Of a stretch of DNA of 14,571 bases, positions 6,515 to 14,346 are shown piece by piece. Each line of letters begins with the position of its first letter. The stretch's first letter is position 1. Under the pieces are notes generated by a model that had not been told where the DNA came from, made no database searches, and was given only the letters and a program-made list of their open reading frames with translations. Origin of the DNA: CAZPCT01 sp964585325 (GTDB taxonomy: Bacteria > Patescibacteriota > Minisyncoccia > JACQLN01 > CAZPCT01). The DNA is taken from NCBI GenBank assembly GCA_964585325.1, contig CAZPCT010000004.1, positions 1 through 14,571 of the forward strand, in the 5' to 3' direction. Position numbers and translations under genes: made by a program.

Positions 6515-8944
6515 ATGTCTGATTTTCAGGACGCACCATGGAACAAGCCGGTTGAGGAAGATGGCAAAGAACTTACGAGTGAGGACATTCCCGCGCGGCG
6601 GCGGAAACCCGAGGAGCATACGCACGACCCCGTCACAGAACTGCTTTTTAGCACTGTCTCCTTTAGAAAAGATTTTAGAGGAAGGGCAGGTGAAGAAACC
6701 CCACGTACCGTGGGGCAGGCAGGGCCAGTAGATGCTCTGTCCCGCGAACTTTTTTCTCACGAGCCCGTGTCAACGGGCGCCGTGGAAACCACAGAAGAAT
6801 ACACGGGCGTGCCTGCCACCCCAACAGAAAAGGAAGAGGAAGGTGTACATGTGCCAGCCGAGCCTGCAGGGGAGTCCGCGCTCTCTCCCCGGGAAGCACT
6901 GCTGGACCGCATGACAGAATACGACCGCCGGGACCGAGAACTCGCGCTGCGTCTTTCGGCGGTACCCAAAAAACGTGCCCTGGAGCGTATACAAGAGAGG
7001 ACCGCAACACCGTCACCCACTCCTGCAACTGCCCCCACGCATGTTAGGAATGTTTCCAGCTCACCCCCCGCCGCGGGGCGTATTGACGGTGTTCGGTCTG
7101 TCTCACCCGTATTAACAACACGTGAGGCGGCTGCGCAGGAAAACTGGTTTGGTGCCGGCATTTCCGCTCCGCCCTCTGGGGGCCCGCCTCGACTCGCACA
7201 AGAGGGTGGTAGCACGGGCAGCCGTATTCAGGAGTTTTATACTAAACCACCACATCACCAGGCGGGAGGAGGGTGGAGAAAACAGGTGGCGCTTGCGGCG
7301 CTCGTGACGGTGGTAGGGATAGGAATATGGGGGATATTTGGCAGCGCGGGATTGCCGCAGTCACTTGCGGGGCTTGGCCGTTTCTTTGGCGCCTCTTCTT
7401 TTGTTGTTTCAGACGCCGAGGCGGCAGATATCTTTCCTCCAGTGTTTGAGCTCTATGAAAATGCCGTAACTGCCCAAGCGACCTACAAAGATGATGCGTC
7501 GCTGAAAGAGCTTACGGACGCGCTTGAGGAGTTTTTTAAGAGCAACGGCGCGTTTAGTTGGTCACATATGTTTGTACCTGCTTCCACGCGCGCAGCGGGA
7601 GCGCAAATGGCGCCTCGCGACCTTGAGTTGCTTGCGCAGGCACTGGAGCATAAGGCTGCCTTTGAACAGCGTCATACTCATACACTTGACCCCTCCACGC
7701 ATGCCGTGGAGGATTATGTAGTCTGGCTGGGGTTTGTGGCGGACATTGTGTCACAGGATGGACGCTATTTGGTGCTTACCGGCAGTGCGGACAAGTTGAG
7801 TGCAACAGGCGGCGAGCCTGAGTATTATGCGTTACTTTTAGTGCGGGATAAGACGGTGACCGTGGAACGAACAGGGGCAGTGGCCGACCTTAATGCGGCG
7901 CTTGTCACTAAAATTATCCCCCCACAGGCGGTGCAGGTACAGAAGACGGGTCTGGATTTTTATGACGCCACGTGGTTTTTAAGTTTTGAAGCAACAGGCT
8001 CTCTTACCCAGCTTATGTACGAGGAGACCACTCAAGAAAGTATTGATGGCGTTGTTATGTTAAGTGCCCAGACGCGTGACAGCCTGCTACGGACTATGGA
8101 GAGTGCCGTACCGTCTGTGGGTCATGAGTGGGTGCGGGAACTTGTCCGCACTCTAGGTGCCCAGAGTGCGGGCGAATGGCGTGACGTCTCCACAGTCTTT
8201 TCAGAAGCACTGACACGGCGTGGCCTACAGCTCTATTTTGACACGGAAGAGCGTATGGCGTTCGTGCGGGGCAACCACGCGGCTACTGGTGCCGCAGTCA
8301 CAGAGGACGTTCTTGCGGTTACCGCGCGTACCTGGGTGGGGACGGATGTGGACGTCTCTCTGGTGGAGTACAGACCAACGTTTCTTAATGACGGCTCGGT
8401 GCTGGGCGAGGCCCGGGTGCACCTTAAAAACACTAGCGTGGAGCCGGTACGTACCTACGTCAAAATCTACCTTCCCAAAGAAAGTGCGGTACTTGAGCAG
8501 CGTGGATACGACGCGCGTCCTTCAGTCCCTGCATTTGATTATGACGAGGAAGGTTTTATAAACCATGACGCCGTGACTACGCTAAACGAACGTCGAGCGG
8601 AGGGGACACCCCAACTGGATTTTTTTGATGAGAGTGGTCTTACCGCGGTTGGCGGGTGGGTGACTGTTCCACCCGGCGGTATGGCAGTGGCGGCACTCAC
8701 TCATCGTCCTCCACTAGACCTTAATGGTGTGAACGGAGGTGTGTACCGGGTTTCGGTACTTCCTACGGGAACCACCGAAAGTGTCCCGTTTCATTTTACG
8801 GCCTCGTATGGGGAGGACATGAGGTTTGAGTGGCAGGAGCCGCTGGGATTTGTCGCGGCTCAGACCGCAGAGTATCAGCGCACACTAACCGATCGTCTGA
8901 TCCTTTCTGCTCAGGTGTTCTACCCCAATGTCTCCAATAAATAA
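6515..8944 (+). CDS. DUF4012-family single-pass envelope protein
   Basis: This 809-aa protein has three parts. Residues 1-253 are charged and Pro/Thr/Ser-rich, with a likely helical stretch near 124-163, and are probably cytoplasmic and disordered. One membrane helix follows a WRKQ anchor at about 257-278. Residues 280-809 would lie outside the membrane. The outer part resembles DUF4012: RYLVL followed by SATGG (417-433; canonical relatives have ElRptGGF), IDGVV (510-514), LQLYF (571-575), DVLAVTARTWVGTD (598-611), and the C-terminal beta segment with DGSV and TYVKIYLPKESAVL (626-660). DUF4012 proteins are common in CPR bacteria and have been linked to the cell surface, but their role is unknown. 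Its end overlaps murJ by 17 bases, suggesting coupled expression with peptidoglycan precursor export. The family call is from motif memory and is moderate; the gene itself is certain. Confidence 0.8.
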   Translation: MSDFQDAPWNKPVEEDGKELTSEDIPARRRKPEEHTHDPVTELLFSTVSFRKDFRGRAGEETPRTVGQAGPVDALSRELFSHEPVSTGAVETTEEYTGVPATPTEKEEEGVHVPAEPAGESALSPREALLDRMTEYDRRDRELALRLSAVPKKRALERIQERTATPSPTPATAPTHVRNVSSSPPAAGRIDGVRSVSPVLTTREAAAQENWFGAGISAPPSGGPPRLAQEGGSTGSRIQEFYTKPPHHQAGGGWRKQVALAALVTVVGIGIWGIFGSAGLPQSLAGLGRFFGASSFVVSDAEAADIFPPVFELYENAVTAQATYKDDASLKELTDALEEFFKSNGAFSWSHMFVPASTRAAGAQMAPRDLELLAQALEHKAAFEQRHTHTLDPSTHAVEDYVVWLGFVADIVSQDGRYLVLTGSADKLSATGGEPEYYALLLVRDKTVTVERTGAVADLNAALVTKIIPPQAVQVQKTGLDFYDATWFLSFEATGSLTQLMYEETTQESIDGVVMLSAQTRDSLLRTMESAVPSVGHEWVRELVRTLGAQSAGEWRDVSTVFSEALTRRGLQLYFDTEERMAFVRGNHAATGAAVTEDVLAVTARTWVGTDVDVSLVEYRPTFLNDGSVLGEARVHLKNTSVEPVRTYVKIYLPKESAVLEQRGYDARPSVPAFDYDEEGFINHDAVTTLNERRAEGTPQLDFFDESGLTAVGGWVTVPPGGMAVAALTHRPPLDLNGVNGGVYRVSVLPTGTTESVPFHFTASYGEDMRFEWQEPLGFVAAQTAEYQRTLTDRLILSAQVFYPNVSNK

Positions 8945-10550
8945 GTTTTTCAACCACTCCTCCTCCGGCATCCTAACAGGAACCGCCATTCTGGCGCTTG
9001 CGGCGTTTGGTTCTAGGGTGCTTGGCTTTCTCCGCAACGCGTTATTAGCTTCTACCTACGGGGCAAGCGAGGTCTTAGACGCGTACTTTTTGGCCTTTCG
9101 CCTGCCTGACTTGGTATTTAATATTCTCTTCTTTGGTGCATTGTCGGCGGGTTTCGTGCCGGTGTTCATTAAGCTGAAGGAACGTTACGAGCCCGAAGCG
9201 TGGAAGCTTGCTAACGATATTTTTAATATGGCGCTTCTGGCATTTACGGGGTTCGGCGTTCTTTTTTTCATAGCGGCACCGGTGGTGGTTCGTCTTTTGG
9301 CTCCTGGGTTTGATGCAGAAACCACTGAACTTGCTGTCACAATGAGCCGTATTATGTTCTTGCAGCCCATTTTTCTGGGCATCTCAGGCATATTCTCAGG
9401 TGTTTTGCAGTCTGTGCGCAAGTTTCTGAGCTATTCGCTTGCCCCCATCTTTTATAACGTGGGCATCATTATTGGCATTGTCCTCCTAGTGCCACTGATG
9501 GGGCCGACCGGTTTGGCGTGGGGGGTGGTCCTTGGCGCGGTGCTTCATTTTCTTATTCAATACCCCGCCACGCGGGGAACGGGCTGGCGCTGGCGACCAG
9601 TACTCAACCCGGGACTTGCTACGTTCAAAAGGGTGTTGTCAATTATGGTACCCCGCTCACTTTCGCTTATTGTCCACCAGATAAATCTGGTGGTGCTCAT
9701 CTCGTTTGCCACTATCATTGGCACCGGAGCCGTTGCTATTTTCAACTTCGCTAACGACCTGTATGGCGCCGCCCTTGGTATTTTGGTGGTGCCACTGGCT
9801 GTGGCGGCATTCCCCGCGTTTGTGCGCGCCTCCGAAAAAGACCACCAGGAGTTTGGTAGACTTGTCTATCAGGTAGTGCGACAGCTCTTGTTCTTGCTTA
9901 CACCTCTTACGGTGCTGGCGCTGGTGCTGCGGGCTCAGATAGTTCGCTTGGCGCTGGGATACGGACGTTTTGGGTGGGAGGAGACGATAGTCACCATAGA
10001 CACGTTCAGCCTTTTGGTTCTGGGTCTTGTCTTCCACGGTACACTCCTTATGATATTACGCGCGTATTTTGCCCTGGAGGACGCCAAAACCCCGCTCATC
10101 GTACTTATTGGTGGGATGGCAGTGACTATAGGAGCGGCTCTGTACTTGCGTGGTACGTGGGGAGTGCCCGGTCTTGCGCTTGCCATGGCGCTAGGCAACG
10201 GCTTTAACGCATTGGTTCTCTTTGGTATCCTTATGCGGCGGATACATGGTACGTACGTGGGGGCTCTAGCTCGTAACGCTCTGCTGTTTGCGGGCGGGGC
10301 CGCACTTGCGGGCGTGGCGGCGTGGTCTGTCCTCTATGTTACTGCCGATCTTCTTGTCCCTACTGCTAAAGTGTGGGGGCTCGTCATACAGGGTGGTCTG
10401 GCGGCAGCAGCGGGGAGTGTGGTCTACGTGCTTATTATGTATGGTGCGGGCGTAGACGAGGTGCGTGAGGTCTGGGTACGAATACGTGGGTGGCGGCTTC
10501 CGCGCGCGGTACATATTGAAGAAACACCAGATGAGGAGCTTCCGCGATAG
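8928..10550 (+). CDS. murJ: Lipid II flippase MurJ (MviN family)
   Basis: This 540-aa MOP-superfamily transporter moves lipid-linked peptidoglycan precursor across the inner membrane. The N-terminal signature is clear: SRVLGFLRNALLASTYG (29-45), then DAYFLAFRLPD and NILFFGALSAGFVPVF, with conserved Arg30, Arg36, Asp51 and Arg58. About 13-14 hydrophobic segments follow over the next 450 residues, matching the 14-helix MurJ fold. The C-terminus is a short basic/acidic cytoplasmic tail. It starts inside the 3' end of the DUF4012 gene (17-base overlap) and has no Shine-Dalgarno sequence at the usual spacing. Its presence indicates a peptidoglycan wall, in line with the FtsB-like gene downstream. 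Confidence 0.95.
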   Translation: MSPINKFFNHSSSGILTGTAILALAAFGSRVLGFLRNALLASTYGASEVLDAYFLAFRLPDLVFNILFFGALSAGFVPVFIKLKERYEPEAWKLANDIFNMALLAFTGFGVLFFIAAPVVVRLLAPGFDAETTELAVTMSRIMFLQPIFLGISGIFSGVLQSVRKFLSYSLAPIFYNVGIIIGIVLLVPLMGPTGLAWGVVLGAVLHFLIQYPATRGTGWRWRPVLNPGLATFKRVLSIMVPRSLSLIVHQINLVVLISFATIIGTGAVAIFNFANDLYGAALGILVVPLAVAAFPAFVRASEKDHQEFGRLVYQVVRQLLFLLTPLTVLALVLRAQIVRLALGYGRFGWEETIVTIDTFSLLVLGLVFHGTLLMILRAYFALEDAKTPLIVLIGGMAVTIGAALYLRGTWGVPGLALAMALGNGFNALVLFGILMRRIHGTYVGALARNALLFAGGAALAGVAAWSVLYVTADLLVPTAKVWGLVIQGGLAAAAGSVVYVLIMYGAGVDEVREVWVRIRGWRLPRAVHIEETPDEELPR

Positions 10551-10558
10551 CAAACCTT

Positions 10559-11311
10559 ATGTATCAAATACAATCGTTGCAAAAATATCCAAATCTTATC
10601 CATGCTTGTTCTACACGTGACGAGGGCAACATGTCTTTTAAGTTTGGTGATTACAACGAGGTGTTAACCAACCGCAAATCTTTTCTGAACAAACTAGAAA
10701 TACCGCTCAATGAATGTGTAGTGATAAGCGCTCAACACTCAGATGAGGTTGTGATAGTCAATAAGAGTGAAAAGGGCAGAGGAACAACTGACTTTGATTC
10801 CGCTGTTTCAGTGGACGGCTGTATTTGTTCCCAAGAAAGAATTTTTCTTGTGCTCTTAGTTGCTGACTGTCTACCTATCATTATGTTTGATAAGAGTAGG
10901 TGTGTTGTTGCGCTTTTGCACGCAGGCTGGAAAAGTACAGACAGACACATAGCCGAATTGGGAGTTATAAAAATGGTTGACGAGTTTCAATGTAATCCCG
11001 CGGATATCGTGGTAGCTCTTGGTCCCTGCATAAAAAAAGAATCATATAAGTTCAAAAATCCCGTCCAAAAGGACTTAGAGGGGTGGGAGCCGTTCTTGCA
11101 GAAATATAAAGACGGGAAAACTATGATAGATATTGTGGGCTACAATGTGCACCAACTAATGAACGCAGGGATAGTGCAAACTAACATCACGGTTAGTGGC
11201 ATAGATACCGCTACAGACAAACGCTTTTTTTCCCACTACAGAGACCAGGTGCAGGATCCGGACCATGAAGGTCGTTTTGCCTGTGTTGTAGGTATAAAAA
11301 ACTCAGAATGA
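10559..11311 (+). CDS. pgeF: PgeF/YfiH-family multicopper-oxidase-like (laccase-domain) protein
   Basis: A 250-aa protein of the DUF152/YfiH family, whose members have purine nucleoside phosphorylase/deaminase activity or edit peptidoglycan precursors by removing a misplaced serine (PgeF). The metal site is visible: Gln59-His60 in ISAQHSDEV, Cys104 in VADCLPI and His121 in LHAGWKST. The usual HAGWRG is changed to HAGWKS. ALGPCI (153-158), DTATDKRFFSHYRD (216-229) and GRFACVVG (238-245) complete the pattern. It is much more AT-rich than its neighbours: three 60-base rows I counted gave 38-45% GC, against about 52-53% in murJ and lepA. Codon choice is AAA/ATA-rich, which suggests acquisition from a low-GC donor. 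Even so, its TGA overlaps the lepA ATG. The start at 10559 is 8 bases after the murJ stop; no Shine-Dalgarno sequence. Confidence 0.88.
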   Translation: MYQIQSLQKYPNLIHACSTRDEGNMSFKFGDYNEVLTNRKSFLNKLEIPLNECVVISAQHSDEVVIVNKSEKGRGTTDFDSAVSVDGCICSQERIFLVLLVADCLPIIMFDKSRCVVALLHAGWKSTDRHIAELGVIKMVDEFQCNPADIVVALGPCIKKESYKFKNPVQKDLEGWEPFLQKYKDGKTMIDIVGYNVHQLMNAGIVQTNITVSGIDTATDKRFFSHYRDQVQDPDHEGRFACVVGIKNSE

Positions 11312-13113
11312 ATAGAGACCACATACGAAATTTTGTCATCATATCGCACATAGATCACGGCAAGTCCACCTTAGCTGACCGTCTGCTTGAGATAACCCAG
11401 ACAGTCTCGCAGCGTGAGATGAAGGAGCAGCTCCTGGATTCCATGGATTTAGAGCGTGAGCGGGGTATTACTATCAAGATGACACCCGTGCGCATGAAGT
11501 ACGTATTTGACGGAGAAGAGTACGAACTTAATCTTATAGATACACCGGGGCACGTGGATTTTTCATACGAGGTTTCCCGCGCTCTTGCGGCGGTGGAGGG
11601 CGCCATCTTGCTGGTTGACGCCACAAAAGGGGTGCAGGCGCAGACACTCGCGCATTTGCGGGAGGCAACCCGGCAGGGGCTTACCATCATTCCGGCCGTC
11701 AACAAAATTGACCTGCCTATTGCGCGCACAGAAGAGGTGGAGGAGGAGATACGTGCTCTGCTTCCAGAGGTGGACACCGTATTTCATATATCAGGCAAGA
11801 AGGGGACGGGAGTTGAGGAACTCCTTAAAGATGTCATACGGCGCGTGCCCATGCCAGAGAAAGGGAGCAAGGACTATGGGCGCGGACTCATTTTTGATTC
11901 CGTCTATGATACGCACAAAGGCGTGTTGGCGTATGTGCGGGTTATGGACGGGGCGTTCAGGGGCGGCGAGAAGCTTTCATTTGCCGCACAGGGACAGGAG
12001 GGTTCGGCCATAGAGGTGGGGCTCTTTGCGCCCGCGTACAAAAAGACGGGTGAGTTAACTGAGGGGAGTATAGGGTACATTGCAACTGGCATTAAAGAGC
12101 CGGAGGTCGTCCGGGTGGGAGACACGGTGGTTACGGGTGGTCCCTCCGCTGTAGAACCGGTACCAGGGTACCGGGAACCTACACCCGTCGTCTTTGCCAG
12201 CATCTTTCCGGCAGAAGGCGTGGATATCAAGCTGTTAAAAGACGCGTTCCAGCGACTCAAGCTGTCAGACTGGGCGCTTACGTTTGAGCCGGAGGCTTCA
12301 GATATACTAGGGCGTGGGTTCAGGTGCGGTTTTTTAGGTTCGCTGCACCTAGAGATTGTGCTTGAGCGACTTAAGCGCGAGTTTGACCTTGATTTCATTG
12401 CCACCACTCCCTCCGTAAGCTATCAGATACTGTATACAGACGGCACAGAAGAGATGGTCTATAGTCCGTCTGCATTTCCTACACCTGATAAGGTGCAGGA
12501 AATTAGGGAGCCGTGGGTGCAGGCGTCCATTTTTGTACCCGCCGCGTATTTGGGCGGTGTTATGGAGCTGTTGCACGCCCGGCGCGGCATTCAGTTGGAC
12601 ACGCGGTATTTGAGCGAGGAGCATGTGGAGGTGAGCTACGAACTGCCTCTTGCAGAGATTATTGTGGACTTTTATGACAAGCTAAAGAGTGTCTCTTCCG
12701 GTTTTGCCTCGTTTGCCTATGAGAGCAGTGAGATGCGCGCTGGAGAGCTCATCAAACTCTCCATCCTGGTAGCGGGGGACGAGGTTGAGGCGTTTTCCCG
12801 CATAGTGCCAAAGGAGCGCTCGTACCAGGAAGGAAAGCAGATGGTTGAACGGCTCAAGGAGCTTTTGCCACGCGAGTGGTTTGTGGTTCCTATACAGGCG
12901 GCTGTGGGCAGTAAGATCATTGCGCGCGAGACGCTTCCGGCGCTCCGTAAGGACGTGACGGGATACTTGTACGGCGGTGACGTGACACGCAAGAAGAAGC
13001 TGCTGGAAAAACAGAAGAAAGGTAAGAAAAAGATGGCTCAGAAAGGAAGGGTTACTATTCCGAGTGATGTGTTTGTGAAGATGCTTAAAAAATCGGCTGG
13101 CGACAGCCAATAA
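11308..13113 (+). CDS. lepA: Elongation factor 4 (LepA), back-translocating GTPase
   Basis: This 601-aa translational GTPase is of full LepA length (~600). It acts on the ribosome and is implicated in back-translocation or 30S biogenesis. GTPase motifs: G1 SHIDHGKST (13-21), switch I LERERGITIK (48-57), G3 DTPGH (78-82), G4 NKID (132-135) and G5 SGKKG (162-166; usually SAKxG). Domain II and the EF-G III/V-like domains follow, then the LepA-specific C-terminal domain with a Lys-rich stretch near 565-585 and a final VTIPSDVFVKMLK. The start ATG overlaps the pgeF stop (ATGA). No Shine-Dalgarno sequence. No strong terminator follows; the next gene is on the opposite strand. Confidence 0.97.
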   Translation: MNRDHIRNFVIISHIDHGKSTLADRLLEITQTVSQREMKEQLLDSMDLERERGITIKMTPVRMKYVFDGEEYELNLIDTPGHVDFSYEVSRALAAVEGAILLVDATKGVQAQTLAHLREATRQGLTIIPAVNKIDLPIARTEEVEEEIRALLPEVDTVFHISGKKGTGVEELLKDVIRRVPMPEKGSKDYGRGLIFDSVYDTHKGVLAYVRVMDGAFRGGEKLSFAAQGQEGSAIEVGLFAPAYKKTGELTEGSIGYIATGIKEPEVVRVGDTVVTGGPSAVEPVPGYREPTPVVFASIFPAEGVDIKLLKDAFQRLKLSDWALTFEPEASDILGRGFRCGFLGSLHLEIVLERLKREFDLDFIATTPSVSYQILYTDGTEEMVYSPSAFPTPDKVQEIREPWVQASIFVPAAYLGGVMELLHARRGIQLDTRYLSEEHVEVSYELPLAEIIVDFYDKLKSVSSGFASFAYESSEMRAGELIKLSILVAGDEVEAFSRIVPKERSYQEGKQMVERLKELLPREWFVVPIQAAVGSKIIARETLPALRKDVTGYLYGGDVTRKKKLLEKQKKGKKKMAQKGRVTIPSDVFVKMLKKSAGDSQ

Positions 13114-13149
13114 GAGAGCTTTTCACTGCTCCTTCAGGTCTTTTAATGG

Positions 13150-13272
13150 CTAGAAACTGCCAGGGGTTCCCAGACCAGGTGCAATGAGGAAGACGATCAT
13201 ACTGATCACAATAAGCAGGACCAGGACCACCCAGATTCTTTGCACCCATTTCTTGTTTCTTCCAAAAAACAT
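13150..13272 (-). CDS. 40-aa single-helix membrane protein, minus strand
   Basis: On the reverse strand, ATG at 13272-13270 opens a 40-codon frame ending in TAG at 13152-13150. The product begins MFFGRNKKWVQRIW, has a hydrophobic helix at about residues 13-31 with positive residues before it, and ends APGLGTPGSF. This is a textbook small inner-membrane protein: basic N-terminus, one helix, short outside tail. It is the only minus-strand gene in the window and fills the otherwise empty lepA-ftsB interval. A well-spaced promoter lies directly upstream (complement 13281-13309), giving an almost leaderless mRNA. I recall similar short membrane proteins in other CPR genomes but cannot name a family. 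Function unknown. Confidence 0.65.
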   Translation of the reverse strand: MFFGRNKKWVQRIWVVLVLLIVISMIVFLIAPGLGTPGSF

Positions 13273-13280
13273 ACACTAAC

Positions 13281-13309
13281 AGTATGAAGAATATCCGCGA
13301 AACACTCAA
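13281..13309 (-). promoter_or_regulatory. Promoter of the 40-aa minus-strand gene
   Basis: On the minus strand: TTGAGT (13309-13304), exactly 17 bases, then CATACT (13286-13281). Four of six bases match consensus at each box. Initiation would fall just before the ATG at 13272, so the message would be leaderless or nearly so. The -10 box covers the ATG of the divergent ftsB-like gene. Confidence 0.5.
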
Positions 13310-13682
13310 GCGCCACTGGCTGGTATGGGCTCTACTGGCCCTTATTGCTGTGGGATTTGGATGGTTGGCGGTGGGGGAGTTCCAGCGGTGGTGGACGATC
13401 CGTGAGGAGATAGTGCGTACTGAAGGGGACATTGTGCGTACAGAAGAGCGCATAGAGGAGCTTTCTGGCGAGCTTGCGCTGGTTACTGACCCGGCCTACC
13501 TGGAAAAGGAGGCACGGCACAATCTTAATCTGAAGCGGGAGGGGGAGGAGGTTTTTGCGGTGGTGGGGCTTGACGCAATTAAGCGCGAAGAACATTTCAC
13601 GCTGTCAGACACCTCGCCGGTTGAGGAAGAGCCCGAGCTGTGGGAAAATATAAAAAGCTGGTGGAGCTTCTTTTTCCGCTAG
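13284..13682 (+). CDS. FtsB/DivIC-like septum formation initiator
   Basis: This 132-aa bitopic protein has a short basic N-terminus, one membrane helix (about 12-31), a coiled coil (about 36-66, with the near-repeat EIVRTEGDIVRTEERIEE) and the family's conserved outer motif DPAYLEKEARHNLNLKREGE (69-88). FtsB and DivIC form a complex with FtsL and FtsQ/DivIB that activates septal peptidoglycan synthesis. The acidic C-terminal tail ends in a Trp/Phe-rich segment (SWWSFFFR), unusual for FtsB and perhaps a membrane or partner contact. Only 11 bases separate its ATG from the divergent 40-aa gene, so its promoter must lie inside that gene. FtsB, DivIC and FtsL-like members cannot be told apart from sequence alone. 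Confidence 0.82.
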   Translation: MKNIRETLKRHWLVWALLALIAVGFGWLAVGEFQRWWTIREEIVRTEGDIVRTEERIEELSGELALVTDPAYLEKEARHNLNLKREGEEVFAVVGLDAIKREEHFTLSDTSPVEEEPELWENIKSWWSFFFR

Positions 13683-13719
13683 ATCAATTGATGTAATGAC
13701 CTGAAGGTTTCAAGATTGT

Positions 13720-14295
13720 ATGAAGAGACATCACTACGGCATTCTAGCAGCCACGCTTCTTCTCTTGGGCGTGTTGCTTGGTTATTCTTTTTTCAAAAAC
13801 GACGCGGTACCCGTGGCGCGTGTGGGTGGAGACATCATTCTCCTTCGCGAAGTACGCCAAAACGCGGAAGTTTCCGGGCAGCTCTACGCACAGGCACCCG
13901 AACTGGTGGGTGCTCGTGACAGGGAGCTGGCCACCTTGTTTGAAAGGGGTGATTCAGAGGCACTTTTTGCCCGCTCATTAGAAAGTGCCATTATGAGCGC
14001 CGCCATACGGGCGAGCGCGCCTGCAGACGTTCTTCGGCAGGCGCAGGTCTTGGCGTCTCAAAGTGTTGCTCAGACAAATGTGCGTACGCTTGGCGCAATA
14101 CTTCACGACACGTATGGGTGGGACCTTGAAACATTCACGGAACGAGTCATTGAGCCGCAGGTGCTCCGGCAGGTGCTGGCGGAGCGTCATGGTGAGGAGT
14201 ACGAGACGTGGCTGGAGCAGGTGCGCAGAAATGCCAATGTCTCGCTCTGGCTTGTGCCGTTTGACTGGCACAATGGCGAACTGATAGAAAAATAA
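13720..14295 (+). CDS. Membrane-anchored SurA N-terminal-like protein without PPIase domain
   Basis: A 191-aa protein with a basic N-terminus and a membrane anchor or uncleaved signal at about residues 7-24. The segment VARVGGDIILLREVRQNAEV (32-51) matches the strand-helix start of SurA/PrsA-type chaperones (VARVNGExI...EV). The remainder is predicted helical (about 60-170) and ends WLEQVRRNANVSLWLVP, the kind of segment that closes the SurA-N helical fold. No parvulin (PPIase) domain is present, so it would be a holdase-like or structural protein at the outer face of the membrane rather than an isomerase. It starts 37 bases after the ftsB-like stop, with no good Shine-Dalgarno sequence or promoter. 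The fold assignment is moderate; the gene is secure. Confidence 0.75.
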   Translation: MKRHHYGILAATLLLLGVLLGYSFFKNDAVPVARVGGDIILLREVRQNAEVSGQLYAQAPELVGARDRELATLFERGDSEALFARSLESAIMSAAIRASAPADVLRQAQVLASQSVAQTNVRTLGAILHDTYGWDLETFTERVIEPQVLRQVLAERHGEEYETWLEQVRRNANVSLWLVPFDWHNGELIEK

Positions 14296-14300
14296 AACTG

Positions 14301-14343
14301 TTTACACTGAGCGCAGCCGAAGTGCGTGCTCTAAGTGTGTAAA
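14301..14343 (+). repeat. Hairpin just upstream of tRNA-Gly
   Basis: Outer stem TTTACAC (14301-14307) with GTGTAAA (14337-14343), perfect over 7 bp. Inner stem GAGC/GCTC plus GCA/TGC (14309-14315 with 14323-14331, two-base bulge), loop GCCGAAG. It begins 6 bases after the upstream stop codon and ends 3 bases before the tRNA. There is no T-run on the plus strand, so it is a poor terminator there; a processing or transcription-pausing role is possible. Confidence 0.5.
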
Positions 14344-14346
14344 AGT

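Noticed and set aside
13114..13149. Possible terminator after lepA (GAGC...GCTC followed by T-rich bases)
   Set aside because: The stem is only 4 bp and the T-run is distant and interrupted; too weak to call.
13085..13453. Minus-strand 122-codon frame overlapping lepA end and the ftsB-like gene
   Set aside because: It overlaps the better supported 40-aa minus-strand gene in a different frame and lies antisense to conserved coding sequence.
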